A stretch of DNA of 64,000 nt from Clostridiales bacterium (GTDB taxonomy: Bacteria > Bacillota > Clostridia > Oscillospirales > Acutalibacteraceae): contig DUNU01000021.1 of the NCBI GenBank assembly GCA_012839185.1, positions 1 through 64,000 of the forward strand, read 5' to 3'. The position numbers and the translations under genes are program-made. The notes under the pieces are model-generated. The model saw only the letters and a list, made by a program, of their open reading frames with translations, was not told where the DNA came from and searched no databases. Positions 7,890 to 17,051 of the stretch are shown piece after piece (position 1 is the stretch's first letter; the number at the start of each line of letters is the position of its first letter).

Positions 7890-8819
7890 ATGTCAGCAGA
7901 AATTAAAACTCTCAACTTCAAATCCACAAGCGGTCTTTGGGATATTAACGCAAAATGCTATGCTCCCGAAAATCCCGTCGGAATTGTTCAAATAACACAC
8001 GGCATGGCGGAACATATTGAAAGATATGACAAATTCGCAAAATATTTGTCGGACAACGGCTACGCTGTCTATCTTCACGACCATATCGGACACGGGGCAA
8101 GCGTTGAAAATGATGAAAAACTCGGATATTTCGGCGAGGAGAACGGACAAAAAGTTTTTGTCGATGACATTCATGAGTTAAACAAGATTGCACATGCAGA
8201 ATTCCCCGACCTTCCCGTCGTTTTGTTCGGTCACAGCATGGGTTCGTTTGTCGCAAGAAGTTATTGCACGAAATATCCCGACACAATTTCCGCCGCTATA
8301 TTCTGCGGAACGGCAGGACCAAACCCCGCAGCGAAAATAGGTGAACTTATCGCCTCCGCAATTGCAAAAGCCAAGGGCTCATTTTATCGCTCAAAATTCA
8401 TTGACAAAATGGCTTTCGGCACATATTGCAAGAAAATTCAAAATCCGAAAACAACATATGATTGGCTTACCCGTGATGCAACCATCGTTGATGAGTACAT
8501 CGCCGACCCGTACTGCGGATTTTTGTTTACCGCAAAGGGCTATCGCGATATGTTCCGACTGCTTCAGGAAGTTTCCGCAAAAGATTGGTATGCTAAAATT
8601 CCCGCTAACCTGCCCTTGTTCCTTATCGCAGGAGAAGAAGATCCCGTCGGTGCATACGGCAAAGGCGTAATGACCGTTGTTGACGAATTAAAAGCAACCG
8701 GTCATCAAGTAGATTCAAAAATTTACCCCGATTGTCGTCACGAAATACTTAATGAGATTAACTATAAAAAAGTTTTTGCAGATACTCTTGACTGGATTAA
8801 ATCCGTAACCGATGCATAG
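7890..8819 (+). CDS. Alpha/beta hydrolase (monoacylglycerol lipase/S33-like)
   Basis: A 309-residue cytoplasmic serine hydrolase of the Hydrolase_4 type, likely acting on a small ester such as a monoacylglycerol or lysophospholipid. The oxyanion region is THGMAEHIERY, the nucleophile elbow is GHSMGS, the acid is in AGEEDPVG and the His in DCRHEILNE, so the catalytic triad is complete. It has no signal peptide. The ATG follows AAAGGATGTGG. It overlaps the following lipoprotein gene by 8 bases, so the two are probably translated together. Confidence 0.88.
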   Translation: MSAEIKTLNFKSTSGLWDINAKCYAPENPVGIVQITHGMAEHIERYDKFAKYLSDNGYAVYLHDHIGHGASVENDEKLGYFGEENGQKVFVDDIHELNKIAHAEFPDLPVVLFGHSMGSFVARSYCTKYPDTISAAIFCGTAGPNPAAKIGELIASAIAKAKGSFYRSKFIDKMAFGTYCKKIQNPKTTYDWLTRDATIVDEYIADPYCGFLFTAKGYRDMFRLLQEVSAKDWYAKIPANLPLFLIAGEEDPVGAYGKGVMTVVDELKATGHQVDSKIYPDCRHEILNEINYKKVFADTLDWIKSVTDA

Positions 8820-9318
8820 GAATATATCAAAAACGCTGGTCGTAATTTTTCTGATTTTAATATTCACTTCTTGTGAAAACAATCAAGAACACGAAACGAC
8901 AACAGTTTCCGAAGTTGCAAAGTCAACTGAAAATACCACTGTTGAAACAACGACAAGTATTTACGATATTCCCGTTGATATTGATTTATCGGCAATGAAC
9001 TTGACGATGACTTATTCATCGCTTGCGAATATGCAATATGAATACGACAGTCTTTCAGGTCAGACGGTAAGAATGTCGGGGATATTTTATGTCTTTGAAG
9101 ATATGGGAAACCGATATTTTCTTTGTCTGGTAAACGATGCTGCAATTTGTTGTCCCGTAGGTCTGGAATTTGATTTGGGGGACGAATATTCATATCCCGA
9201 GGACTATCCCGCAATCGGCACTTTCATAACCATTGTCGGAACATTAAATTACTATACGGAAAATGAAGAAGTCTGGCTTAAACTTCACGATACTACAATA
9301 TGGTACAATCAAGAATAG
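8812..9318 (+). CDS. Small lipoprotein of unknown function
   Basis: A 168-residue protein with a lipoprotein signal peptide (VIFLILIFTSCE, lipobox Cys at about residue 21), followed by a Thr/Glu-rich linker. The rest (GQTVRMSGIFYVFED and GTFITIVGTL) suggests a small beta-barrel or OB-like domain. It should be tethered to the outer face of the membrane. Its start overlaps the hydrolase gene, and a phosphoesterase gene follows 9 bases later. Confidence 0.75.
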   Translation: MHRNISKTLVVIFLILIFTSCENNQEHETTTVSEVAKSTENTTVETTTSIYDIPVDIDLSAMNLTMTYSSLANMQYEYDSLSGQTVRMSGIFYVFEDMGNRYFLCLVNDAAICCPVGLEFDLGDEYSYPEDYPAIGTFITIVGTLNYYTENEEVWLKLHDTTIWYNQE

Positions 9319-9327
9319 GAGTTAAAT

Positions 9328-10359
9328 ATGCTTAGTTTTTTTGTGAAAATAATGAGGTTTTTCCTCGTCGCCATTATGTCAATGTCCGTTATTTTCTCTC
9401 CGCTGACAGGCGATAAACAGGGAGTAATTGGAGACAAAAATGAAAACTGTCTTGCAAGTTTCGCCGCAATTGCCGACACTCATCTTACCGAATCATCTTC
9501 ACGTGTGGGCATGCTCCAGTTAGGGCTTATTGATATGCAGGAAGCCGCCTCCCGCCTTGATGCTCTTGTCATTAACGGCGACATTACCGAGCTCGGATAT
9601 TATGAACATTGGGACAATTTGGTGCTTGCCTTTGACGGATATGACCCTGCCGACAAGGTTATATTAACAGCGGGAAATCACGACACTTGGGGACCAAATC
9701 GTGATGATTTTGAAAATCCCGTTGACGGAGTAAAGCCGACATTTATCAAATATGTCAAGGATGTTACCGGTATGGAAATTACCGAAATGTATTACAGCAC
9801 GACTATCGGCGAATATCCCGCAATTATTTTAGGCAGCGAAGATGACGGCGTTGACGCTTATATCAGCGACACCCAGTTAAATTGGTTTAGTGCCAAGATG
9901 GAAGAACTTTATGTTGAGGGTAAGCCGATATTCATATTCTTACATCAGCCGATAAACGAAACTCACGGTTTACCTTACATATGGGGCTTTAATAAAGAAG
10001 ATCCCATTGAAACGGGAGGTATCGGTGAACAGAGTGATGCCGTGCTTGAAATAATTAAGAATTATAATAACGTTTTCTATTTCAGCGGACACCTTCATGC
10101 AGGTTTTTCCGTTGATGCAGAAAAGGAAAGGGCAAAATATACTTCCGTTGAATACCTTGAGAACAATGCGGGGAACAAAATCACGCTTGTAAATATCCCC
10201 TGCTATCAGTATATCGGTGCAGGAAGAGGTGTCAGCACAAACACCTGCGGTTTCGTGGTTGAAGTATATGAAAACGAAGTCCTTCTTCGTGCCAGACATT
10301 TCTCGTCGGGAACGTGGTGTTCTAAATATGACACGACAGTAGAATTGGATGTTGCATAG
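9328..10359 (+). CDS. Secreted calcineurin-like metallophosphoesterase
   Basis: A 343-residue exported phosphoesterase. After an N-terminal signal sequence (FFLVAIMSMSVIFSPL) all metal-binding motifs are present in order: ADTHL, NGDITE, GNHDTWG, FLHQP and GHLHAG. The substrate (phosphodiester, nucleotide or wall polymer) is not evident. It shares the motif THGLP-x-x-WG with a second phosphoesterase at 14090-15049, so the two are paralogues. RBS GGAG precedes the ATG. Its stop lies next to the fumarase start. Confidence 0.88.
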   Translation: MLSFFVKIMRFFLVAIMSMSVIFSPLTGDKQGVIGDKNENCLASFAAIADTHLTESSSRVGMLQLGLIDMQEAASRLDALVINGDITELGYYEHWDNLVLAFDGYDPADKVILTAGNHDTWGPNRDDFENPVDGVKPTFIKYVKDVTGMEITEMYYSTTIGEYPAIILGSEDDGVDAYISDTQLNWFSAKMEELYVEGKPIFIFLHQPINETHGLPYIWGFNKEDPIETGGIGEQSDAVLEIIKNYNNVFYFSGHLHAGFSVDAEKERAKYTSVEYLENNAGNKITLVNIPCYQYIGAGRGVSTNTCGFVVEVYENEVLLRARHFSSGTWCSKYDTTVELDVA

Positions 10360-10360
10360 A

Positions 10361-11737
10361 ATGGCTTTCAGAATCGAACACGACACCATGGGGGAGGTAA
10401 AAGTCCCCTCTGATAAATATTGGGGTGCCCAAACTCAAAGAAGCATAACCAATTTCAAAATCGGTGTAGGTATTGAAACTATGCCGATTGATGTGATTTT
10501 ATCTTTCGGAATACTCAAAAAAGCGGCTGCGTTGGCAAATAATCAGTTAAAGCCAAACAAGATGACCGACGAAAAGACAAAAGTAATCTCTGATGTCTGC
10601 GATGAGATAGTTTCAGGGAAACTAAACGAGCATTTTCCGCTTGTCGTCTGGCAAACGGGCAGCGGCACACAGACGAACATGAATGCAAATGAGGTTATTG
10701 CAAATCGTGGAAACGAGATTTTCGGGGAGAAAATTCTACATCCGAATGATGATGTGAACATGAGCCAAAGTTCAAACGACACCTTCCCTGCCGCCTCCTC
10801 AATTGCCGCCGTTTTATCCGTCAAAAACAAGTTAATTCCCGCACTTGAATATTTGATAAAACAATTTATGATTCTTGAAGAAAAATATTCCGATATAATA
10901 AAAGTCGGGCGAACACATTTGCAGGATGCCGTTCCGATAAAATTGTCGCAGGAAATAAGCGGTTGGAGATATAGTTTAGAGCGAGATGTCGAACTGTTAA
11001 ATTCCGCATTACAGCCATTGTCCGAACTTGCCTTAGGCGGAACGGCGGTGGGCACGGGCTTAAATGCTCCGCAAGACTTTGATGTTTTAGTTGCCGAAAA
11101 AATATCCGAAATAACAAACACGGAATTTCGGACATCGCAAAACAAATATCACGCCTTGACATCAAAATCCGAACTTGTGAATACTCACGCGGCGATAAAA
11201 GCAACGGCTTGCGATTTGATGAAAATTGCAAATGATATTCGTTTCCTTGCGTCCGGTCCTCGTGCAGGTTTAGGGGAACTTAACATCCCCGAAAACGAGC
11301 CGGGTTCATCAATAATGCCCGGAAAAGTCAACCCGACACAGAGCGAAGCCCTGACAATGGTGGCGGTGCAGGTTATGGGAAATGATACCGCAATAACCGT
11401 CGCGGCATCGCAGGGGAATTTTGAACTAAATGTCTATTGCCCCGTTATAATCTATAATTTTCTGCAGTCAGTACGTCTTTTAAGCGAAGCGGTTATTTCA
11501 TTTGCCGATAACTGTGTTGTCGGGATTAGCCCGAATCGTGAAAAAATTGCCGAATATCTTGAAAATTCATTGATGACAGTTACCGCACTTTCTCCCATTA
11601 TAGGATATGAAAACGCTGCAAAAATTGCGAAATATGCACATGAAAACGGCTTATCGTTAAAGACAGCCGCAAATAAACTCAAACTCATTTCTCCCGAAGA
11701 ATTTGATAATATAGTTGTTCCGGAAAGGATGGTATAA
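10361..11737 (+). CDS. fumC: Class II fumarate hydratase
   Basis: Interconverts fumarate and L-malate in the partial TCA pathway of an anaerobe. The protein is 458 residues, the usual length. Signatures are RIEHDTMGEVKVP and YWGAQTQRS at the start, GSGTQTNMNANEV, SSNDTFPAA, and the fumarase/aspartase signature GSSIMPGKVNP with the catalytic Ser loop. The ATG at 10361 was chosen because it matches the family N-terminus; the upstream ATG at 10349 would overlap the preceding gene. No close SD is visible, so coupling to the phosphoesterase gene is likely. The sequence favours fumarase over aspartase, but an assay would settle it. Confidence 0.93.
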   Translation: MAFRIEHDTMGEVKVPSDKYWGAQTQRSITNFKIGVGIETMPIDVILSFGILKKAAALANNQLKPNKMTDEKTKVISDVCDEIVSGKLNEHFPLVVWQTGSGTQTNMNANEVIANRGNEIFGEKILHPNDDVNMSQSSNDTFPAASSIAAVLSVKNKLIPALEYLIKQFMILEEKYSDIIKVGRTHLQDAVPIKLSQEISGWRYSLERDVELLNSALQPLSELALGGTAVGTGLNAPQDFDVLVAEKISEITNTEFRTSQNKYHALTSKSELVNTHAAIKATACDLMKIANDIRFLASGPRAGLGELNIPENEPGSSIMPGKVNPTQSEALTMVAVQVMGNDTAITVAASQGNFELNVYCPVIIYNFLQSVRLLSEAVISFADNCVVGISPNREKIAEYLENSLMTVTALSPIIGYENAAKIAKYAHENGLSLKTAANKLKLISPEEFDNIVVPERMV

Positions 11738-11738
11738 T

Positions 11739-12299
11739 ATGAAAAAGAATTTCGGAAAACAGTCAACTTTATATCCGATGCCGGTGCTTATCGTGTCCGC
11801 TTACGATGAAAATGGTGTTCCTTGTGCCATGAACGCGGCTTGGGGCGGAATGCACGACGAAAACGAAGTCGGAATTTGTATAAGTGCAGGTCATAAAACC
11901 ACGAAAAATATAAGACAAAGCGGTGCTTTTTGCGTATCTATTGCCGATGAAAAACATGTCGTTGAGGCGGATTATCTCGGCGTTGAATCGGGCAATAAAG
12001 TGCCGAATAAACTTGAAGTTGCAGGCTTACACACAACAAAATCTGAGTTTGTCAATGCTCCCGTTATTGATGAATTTCCGATGGTTTTAGAATGTAAACT
12101 TTTAAGTTATGACGAGAACAGCGGCTATATGGTCGGCGAGATAGTCAATGTTGCCGCCGATGAGGAAGTTCTGACCGACGGGAAAATCGATCCGTCAAAA
12201 TTAAAGCCCATCACTTTTGATCCCGTAAACAACAAATATATCGGCTTGGGTACCGTTGTCGGCAATGCTTTCTCTGACGGGAAGAGGTTAAAAAAATAA
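11739..12299 (+). CDS. Flavin reductase-like FMN-binding protein
   Basis: A 186-residue protein of the flavin reductase/DIM6-NTAB family. It starts MKKNFGKQSTLYPMPV and has MNAAWGGM and the FMN-contacting ISAGHKTTKNI segment, then KPITFDPVNNKYIGLG near the end. It probably uses FMN in electron transfer or dioxygen protection. The ATG at 11739 is preferred because AAGGATGG precedes it and an earlier ATG lies inside fumC. Its 3' end meets the convergent nagA gene. Confidence 0.85.
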   Translation: MKKNFGKQSTLYPMPVLIVSAYDENGVPCAMNAAWGGMHDENEVGICISAGHKTTKNIRQSGAFCVSIADEKHVVEADYLGVESGNKVPNKLEVAGLHTTKSEFVNAPVIDEFPMVLECKLLSYDENSGYMVGEIVNVAADEEVLTDGKIDPSKLKPITFDPVNNKYIGLGTVVGNAFSDGKRLKK

Positions 12300-12315
12300 G
12301 ATGCCCGAAGGCATC
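12291..12315 (-). terminator. UUCG-loop terminator of the dusB-nagA operon
   Basis: On the minus strand GATGCC-TTCG-GGCATC (12315-12300) is followed by TTATTTTTTT. It overlaps the nagA stop codon and the 3' end of the convergent flavoprotein gene. Confidence 0.75.
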
Positions 12316-13444
12316 AGATGATTATTTTTGAAATATTATAATCGTTGTCCAAAATCAAAAGTCCGGCGTCAAAGTCGGGCTTTATTTGTCCGAGCCTGTC
12401 GCCGAAACCCGCAACTCTTGCGGGCGTGGTTGAACACATTTTCACCGCATCAACAATCGTAATACCAATCTTAAGCATATTCTTAAAACAATCGTGCATT
12501 GTTACAACGGAGCCGGCAAGACAAGACATATCAGCCAAAACCATTACTCCGTTATAAATCTTCGCTGCCTGACCGTTTTTCTGCATAACCTCGGTGTTTT
12601 CAGACAAGTCCATCGCGGAAAATTCAAGTCCGTCGGTAATGCAATAACACATATCCGCACCCTTGGCACGATAGATTATTTTTACAATTCCCTCAGGAAG
12701 ATGACGAAGGTCGCCAATCATCTGAGCCGTACAATCGCCGACTATTCCCGCCTCAGCAACTCCCGCAACACGAAACATTCCCTCTTTGTGAAGGCTTGTC
12801 ATTCCGTTATAAATATGAGTAATATCCGAAAAGCCGTGATTTAAGGCTTCTGTTGCGGTTTCATAAGTTGCGTCAGTATGAGCCATGCTTGCAACGATAT
12901 TCTTTCCCTTAAGAAGTTTTGCAAGTTCAAAAGCACCCTCAATTTCGGGAGCAATACCCATAATGCAAATGTCAGCGGACGCATTTAGCAAAACCTCAAC
13001 ATTCTCTTTTGTTGGAAGTTTTATATCATCCTCGCTCTGTGCTCCTTTTTTTTCGGGAGAGATGAAAGGACCTTCCAAGTGTATTCCCAAAATCTCAGCA
13101 TCACAATCAAGGTTTTTAGCCTGCGAAACAGCGTTTATTGCCGTTAAAAGTTGTTCGGTGGGGGCAGTTAAGGTTGTCGGCATAATTGCAAGTGTGCCGT
13201 GTTTTGCGTGAGCATTTGCCATATTAACAATATCTTCGGGAGTAGGTCCCATTGCCGAATATCCGCCGCCGCCGTGAACATGGATGTCAACAAAACCGGG
13301 AATGACATAGTTTTGGCAGGCGTCAATCGTTTCGCAGTCTGCCGTTAAATCTTCGCCAATCTCGGCGATTTTTTTGTTTTTAATAAGAATATCACCGCTT
13401 ATAACCTTGTCGTAAGTAACTATTCTTGCATTTTTAATCAACAT
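12314..13444 (-). CDS. nagA: N-acetylglucosamine-6-phosphate deacetylase
   Basis: Converts GlcNAc-6-phosphate to glucosamine-6-phosphate and acetate. The protein is 376 residues, normal for NagA. It shows the metal motif GFVDIHVHGGGG, the Glu in HLEGPFIS, the His-containing segments MAHTDATYE and DITHIYNGM, and a final CSTTPARVAGFGDRLG. No NagB partner is in the window. It is last in an operon with a HAD phosphatase (7-base overlap), a phosphoesterase and dusB. With the GH84 and kinase genes at 2376-6346 it completes an amino-sugar salvage route. Confidence 0.94.
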   Translation of the reverse strand: MLIKNARIVTYDKVISGDILIKNKKIAEIGEDLTADCETIDACQNYVIPGFVDIHVHGGGGYSAMGPTPEDIVNMANAHAKHGTLAIMPTTLTAPTEQLLTAINAVSQAKNLDCDAEILGIHLEGPFISPEKKGAQSEDDIKLPTKENVEVLLNASADICIMGIAPEIEGAFELAKLLKGKNIVASMAHTDATYETATEALNHGFSDITHIYNGMTSLHKEGMFRVAGVAEAGIVGDCTAQMIGDLRHLPEGIVKIIYRAKGADMCYCITDGLEFSAMDLSENTEVMQKNGQAAKIYNGVMVLADMSCLAGSVVTMHDCFKNMLKIGITIVDAVKMCSTTPARVAGFGDRLGQIKPDFDAGLLILDNDYNISKIII

Positions 13445-14085
13445 AATTTCAATCCACTCAATTCTTCAACCGTGTCAACTATTATATCCGCTTTTGCTTC
13501 TTCAAGTTCATCTCTTGTTCCGAAACCATAGGTAACTCCGATTGATTTTATTCCGAGTTTTCGTGCGGCTTCAATATCAAATTTTCTGTCGCCTATCATT
13601 ATAATTTCGTCTTTATCAGTTATTCCCGACTCATCAATCGCCGCTTGTAAAACAGGAATTTTATCTGAACTTGTATATTTAAGAGATATACCTTTTGCAA
13701 TATCAAAAAGACGGTCAAGCCCTTTTTCTTTGATAATTTCTTTGACATATATTTCAGGCTTTGCAGATGCAACGGCGTTGATAATCCCCTTGTCTTTATA
13801 TTTTGCAAGAAGTTCGGGAATGCCGTCATAAACCGAACAACGCTTGTATCCCGTCGGAGCATAAAATTCACGATATAAAGCGACCAAACGATGAGCCGTA
13901 TCGTCGTCTGCATTGTAGTGTTTTTTGAACGACTTAAAAAGCGGCGGACCGATAAAAGACAGCAATTTTTCTCTGTCGGTTTCGACAATTCCTATCTTGG
14001 AAAGAGCATATAAAACGCTGTCAACAATGCCCTCTGCCGAATCAATTATCGTTCCGTCAAAATCAAATAAAGCGAGTTTTATCAT
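13438..14085 (-). CDS. HAD-family phosphatase (phosphoglycolate phosphatase-like)
   Basis: A 215-residue HAD hydrolase with a cap domain. The nucleophile motif is FDFDGTIIDS (first Asp nucleophile), motif II lies around NAVASAKPE, and motif IV is IMIGDRKFDIEAA. It resembles the Gph/PpaX group that cleaves small phosphate esters; the substrate is not determined. I use the ATG at 14085 over the in-frame TTG just before it. It lies 4 bases after the phosphoesterase stop and overlaps nagA. Confidence 0.85.
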   Translation of the reverse strand: MIKLALFDFDGTIIDSAEGIVDSVLYALSKIGIVETDREKLLSFIGPPLFKSFKKHYNADDDTAHRLVALYREFYAPTGYKRCSVYDGIPELLAKYKDKGIINAVASAKPEIYVKEIIKEKGLDRLFDIAKGISLKYTSSDKIPVLQAAIDESGITDKDEIIMIGDRKFDIEAARKLGIKSIGVTYGFGTRDELEEAKADIIVDTVEELSGLKLC

Positions 14086-14089
14086 CAAA

Positions 14090-15049
14090 TCAGAATTTAA
14101 TTACAATATCGCCGTCGGGAACATATACACCCTTGGCAAAATCACGAGCCTTAAAAATAACCTTATCATCAAATACACTCACCACAAAGCCCGTTCCCGC
14201 TTCATTATAAAAACCGTCCTTACATACAATACCCAAAGAAGGAACATTTACAAGGTGGACATTTTCTTTCTTTTCATAAAGATTATCGCCGAAAGCGGTG
14301 TGAAGATGACCGGTTACAAACATTACATTTTCGTATTTATTCATAATGTCAAAGAGAATATCGGACTGATCTCCGACACTGCCTCTTACATTATCACTGC
14401 TTCCCCAAGTATCAGGAAGTCCGTGTGTATCCTTAAGAGACTGATGATTGATTACAAATACGGGCTTGCCGTCAACCGAGGCGATTTCTTTGTCAAGCCA
14501 AGCAAGCGTTTCATCGCTGAACCAAGCCTCTTCAAACCTTCTTTTATCGCTGCCCATAACAATGAACTTGTAGCCGTTTATCTCATAAGAATAATTGAAT
14601 TGTTCAATAACAAGACCTGCTTTTCCCGCTTCATTTAAGTCATTTGAGAAACGAATAAAACGCTTTGATGCCTGAGAATAAGCTCTAAGACGAATGTCGT
14701 GATTGCCCGTCGCCATTAGATAAACACCCGTATCTATGTTTTGAAGATAGGTACCGACACAGGTATATTCGGCTTGCAGACCGTTTTCGGTAATATCTCC
14801 CGCAACAACAACCGCATCGTAATAATTTCCGGAATTGACAACATCCTGACAGGCAAGGTCGGTATTCTGAGCGCGTGCAAGTTTATAATTTGCAATCTGC
14901 GGATCAGCCCAAAGAATAAAATTAAGTTCCGAGGTCTTGTCAAGAACAATCGGATCTTCGGTTGACGGCGGGGTGGTTACACCTATCCCCCATGTCGCCC
15001 AAAGGCTTAAAAGCAGTGCTAAAATTCTGTAAGCAATAGTAACTTTCAT
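14090..15049 (-). CDS. Secreted metallophosphoesterase, paralogue of the one at 9328
   Basis: A 319-residue calcineurin-like phosphoesterase with a signal peptide (AYRILALLLSLWATWG). The motifs WADPQ, AGDITENG, GNHDIR, NHQSLKDTHGLP and GHLHTAFG give the complete dimetal site. The architecture and the THGLPDTWG motif match the gene at 9328-10359. It probably acts outside the membrane on an unknown phosphoester. Its start overlaps the dusB stop by 4 bases (ATGA). Confidence 0.86.
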   Translation of the reverse strand: MKVTIAYRILALLLSLWATWGIGVTTPPSTEDPIVLDKTSELNFILWADPQIANYKLARAQNTDLACQDVVNSGNYYDAVVVAGDITENGLQAEYTCVGTYLQNIDTGVYLMATGNHDIRLRAYSQASKRFIRFSNDLNEAGKAGLVIEQFNYSYEINGYKFIVMGSDKRRFEEAWFSDETLAWLDKEIASVDGKPVFVINHQSLKDTHGLPDTWGSSDNVRGSVGDQSDILFDIMNKYENVMFVTGHLHTAFGDNLYEKKENVHLVNVPSLGIVCKDGFYNEAGTGFVVSVFDDKVIFKARDFAKGVYVPDGDIVIKF

Positions 15050-16029
15050 TCTGTTCTCTCTTTCGATTTATTTAGCAATATCACCGTTTCGGCAAGAAGT
15101 TTTAATTCTTCCATGCTTGAAACAAGCGACATTTTATTTCTCAACATTGCGGAATTCGGAATACCTTTTGTGTACCAGACGGCGTGTTTTCGTGCTTCTT
15201 TTATTCCGATACTTTCGCCCTTATATTCGCAAATTCGTTCAATATGTTTAAGCATTACCGCCATTTTTTCTTCAATTTCGGGTTCATCAAGAACAATACC
15301 GTTTTTAAGATATTCGTTTATATGCGAAAATACCCAAGGTCTGCCCAAAGCACCTCTGCCGACCATTATCATATCACAACCGGTTGTTTCATAGAGTAGT
15401 TTTGCCGACTTACCGTCAATAACATCACCGTTTCCGATAACGGGAATGTTTACGGCTTTTTTCACCTTTGCGATAATGTCATAGTCCACCGGCGGAGCAT
15501 ACATCTGCTCTCGCGTTCTTCCGTGAACAGTAACGGCTGCCGCACCGTTATATTCGGCAATCTGAGCCATCCGGACGGCATTTATACTGTCATTGTCCCA
15601 GCCTTTTCTTATCTTGACCGTAACCGGAACCGTTGACACCTCGACGACAGCTTTGACAATTTCACCGGCAAGGTTGGGGTTTTTCGCCAAAGCCGCACCC
15701 GCACCGCCTTTGATGATTTTCGGGGCGGGACAACCCATATTGATGTCGATAATATCCGGTTCAAACTTGAGTGCTTCAAGGCAAGCCTCTTTCATCACAT
15801 CGGGATTTGCTCCGAATATTTGAATTGCGGCAGGTCGCTCATGAACACTTAACCGCATCAAATCGCTTGATTTTCGGTCTCCCATAGTAACGCCTTTTGC
15901 CGAAACCATTTCGCCGACACAGTAGCCTGCACCGTAACTCATACAAAGTTCACGAAATGCTCGGTCGGCAACTCCCGCCATCGGAGCAAGTACCGCATAA
16001 TCCCCTATAATAACATTCTTTATATTCAT
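15046..16029 (-). CDS. dusB: tRNA-dihydrouridine synthase B
   Basis: Reduces uridine to dihydrouridine in tRNA using FMN and NAD(P)H. The 327-residue protein has the FMN-barrel start LAPMAGVADRAFR, the catalytic Cys in DINMGCPAPKI, the RNA/FMN contacts VKIRKGWD and TVHGRTREQMY, and IMVGRGALGRPW near the C-terminus. These match DusB over the other Dus types. It is the first gene of the operon reading to nagA. Confidence 0.93.
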   Translation of the reverse strand: MNIKNVIIGDYAVLAPMAGVADRAFRELCMSYGAGYCVGEMVSAKGVTMGDRKSSDLMRLSVHERPAAIQIFGANPDVMKEACLEALKFEPDIIDINMGCPAPKIIKGGAGAALAKNPNLAGEIVKAVVEVSTVPVTVKIRKGWDNDSINAVRMAQIAEYNGAAAVTVHGRTREQMYAPPVDYDIIAKVKKAVNIPVIGNGDVIDGKSAKLLYETTGCDMIMVGRGALGRPWVFSHINEYLKNGIVLDEPEIEEKMAVMLKHIERICEYKGESIGIKEARKHAVWYTKGIPNSAMLRNKMSLVSSMEELKLLAETVILLNKSKERTE

Positions 16030-16072
16030 ACCGTTATTATATCATATTTTTGTGAAAATTCAAGATATAATA

Positions 16073-16101
16073 TTGAAATAATGAAAAATATGTGGTATAC
16101 T
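16073..16101 (+). promoter_or_regulatory. Promoter of the lysozyme operon
   Basis: TTGAAA (16073-16078) and TATACT (16096-16101) are 17 bases apart, 33 bases before the ATG. Confidence 0.7.
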
Positions 16102-16134
16102 GACATATAATAAAATAGATAATTCGGAGTGATT

Positions 16135-17013
16135 ATGAAAAAATTAACTGCTTTACTTCTCGTTTTAATTATAGTTCTATGCTCGTGTACAAACAACACA
16201 GAGCCCGAAACAAATGAAACCACAACGAAGATGGATTATACAATGGTTGACGGAGCACACGGAACCGTGCTTGCTCCCGTCTATGATGACGTTGATAAAA
16301 ATCCCTATAAACCCGAACTCTTTGTAAGTGACGGCAAATTTTTGTCATATTCGGGAGATGAGAATTATATCGCAAGACGCGGTATTGATGTCTCCGAATT
16401 TCAGGGGGACGTTGACTGGACTGCCGTAAAGTCAGACGGAATTGAGTTTGTAATTCTTCGTCTCGGATTTCGGGGTTTGGGAGAAGCGGGAACAATAAAA
16501 ACCGATTCAAAATTCCACGAAAATATTCAAGAGGCTCAGGCAAACGGGCTGGATGTCGGTGTATATTTCTTCTCGCAGGCGATAAATATCACCGAAGCAA
16601 TATATGAAGCCGACTATTGCATTCACGAACTTAATGGCTATACTCTGCAAATGCCGATATTTTTCGACTGGGAACACGTAGCAAACGAGGAGGCTCGGAC
16701 AAACAATATTTCCAAAGAAACGGTTAATAACTGTGCCGTTGCATTTTGCGAAAGGATAAAACAATATGACCAAACTCCCGGCGTGTATTTTTATCAATCG
16801 CTTGCCTATGATGTCTATGACTTAAGTATGCTCAAGCAATATTTTATCTGGCACGGCGAGCCGGGAGCATATCCGAAACTCCACTATGCACTTAACATGT
16901 GGCAATATTCATTTGAAGGGGACGTTGCGGGAATATCCACGGTCGTTGACCTGAATTTACATTTTATCAAGCAGGAAACACAAATTACCGAACAGACGGA
17001 AAATAACGGCTAA
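16135..17013 (+). CDS. GH25 lysozyme-like muramidase lipoprotein
   Basis: A membrane-tethered enzyme expected to hydrolyse MurNAc-GlcNAc bonds of peptidoglycan. Residues 1-20 form a lipoprotein signal (LLVLIIVLCSC), followed by a Thr/Glu-rich linker. The GH25 barrel begins with RRGIDVSEFQGDVDW (first catalytic Asp region), continues with GVYFFSQAINITEA, and includes the acid pair in PIFFDWEHV; it ends with NMWQYSF. The ATG at 16135 follows CGGAG by 5 bases. A GTG two codons earlier overlaps that site. The ABC ATPase and rhamnosidase genes follow in the same direction. Confidence 0.9.
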   Translation: MKKLTALLLVLIIVLCSCTNNTEPETNETTTKMDYTMVDGAHGTVLAPVYDDVDKNPYKPELFVSDGKFLSYSGDENYIARRGIDVSEFQGDVDWTAVKSDGIEFVILRLGFRGLGEAGTIKTDSKFHENIQEAQANGLDVGVYFFSQAINITEAIYEADYCIHELNGYTLQMPIFFDWEHVANEEARTNNISKETVNNCAVAFCERIKQYDQTPGVYFYQSLAYDVYDLSMLKQYFIWHGEPGAYPKLHYALNMWQYSFEGDVAGISTVVDLNLHFIKQETQITEQTENNG

Positions 17014-17051
17014 AAGAAAGGCGAATCATAAGATTCAGAACAAGAAAATAA

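Noticed and set aside
10543-11145. 200-codon minus-strand frame inside fumC
   Set aside because: Antisense shadow of a strongly conserved enzyme.
13925-14638. 237-codon plus-strand open frame across the phosphatase and phosphoesterase genes
   Set aside because: It is antisense to two genes with clear motifs and has no domain character.
16026-16223. 65-codon minus-strand frame upstream of dusB
   Set aside because: It lies across the lysozyme promoter and signal sequence and has no ribosome site.
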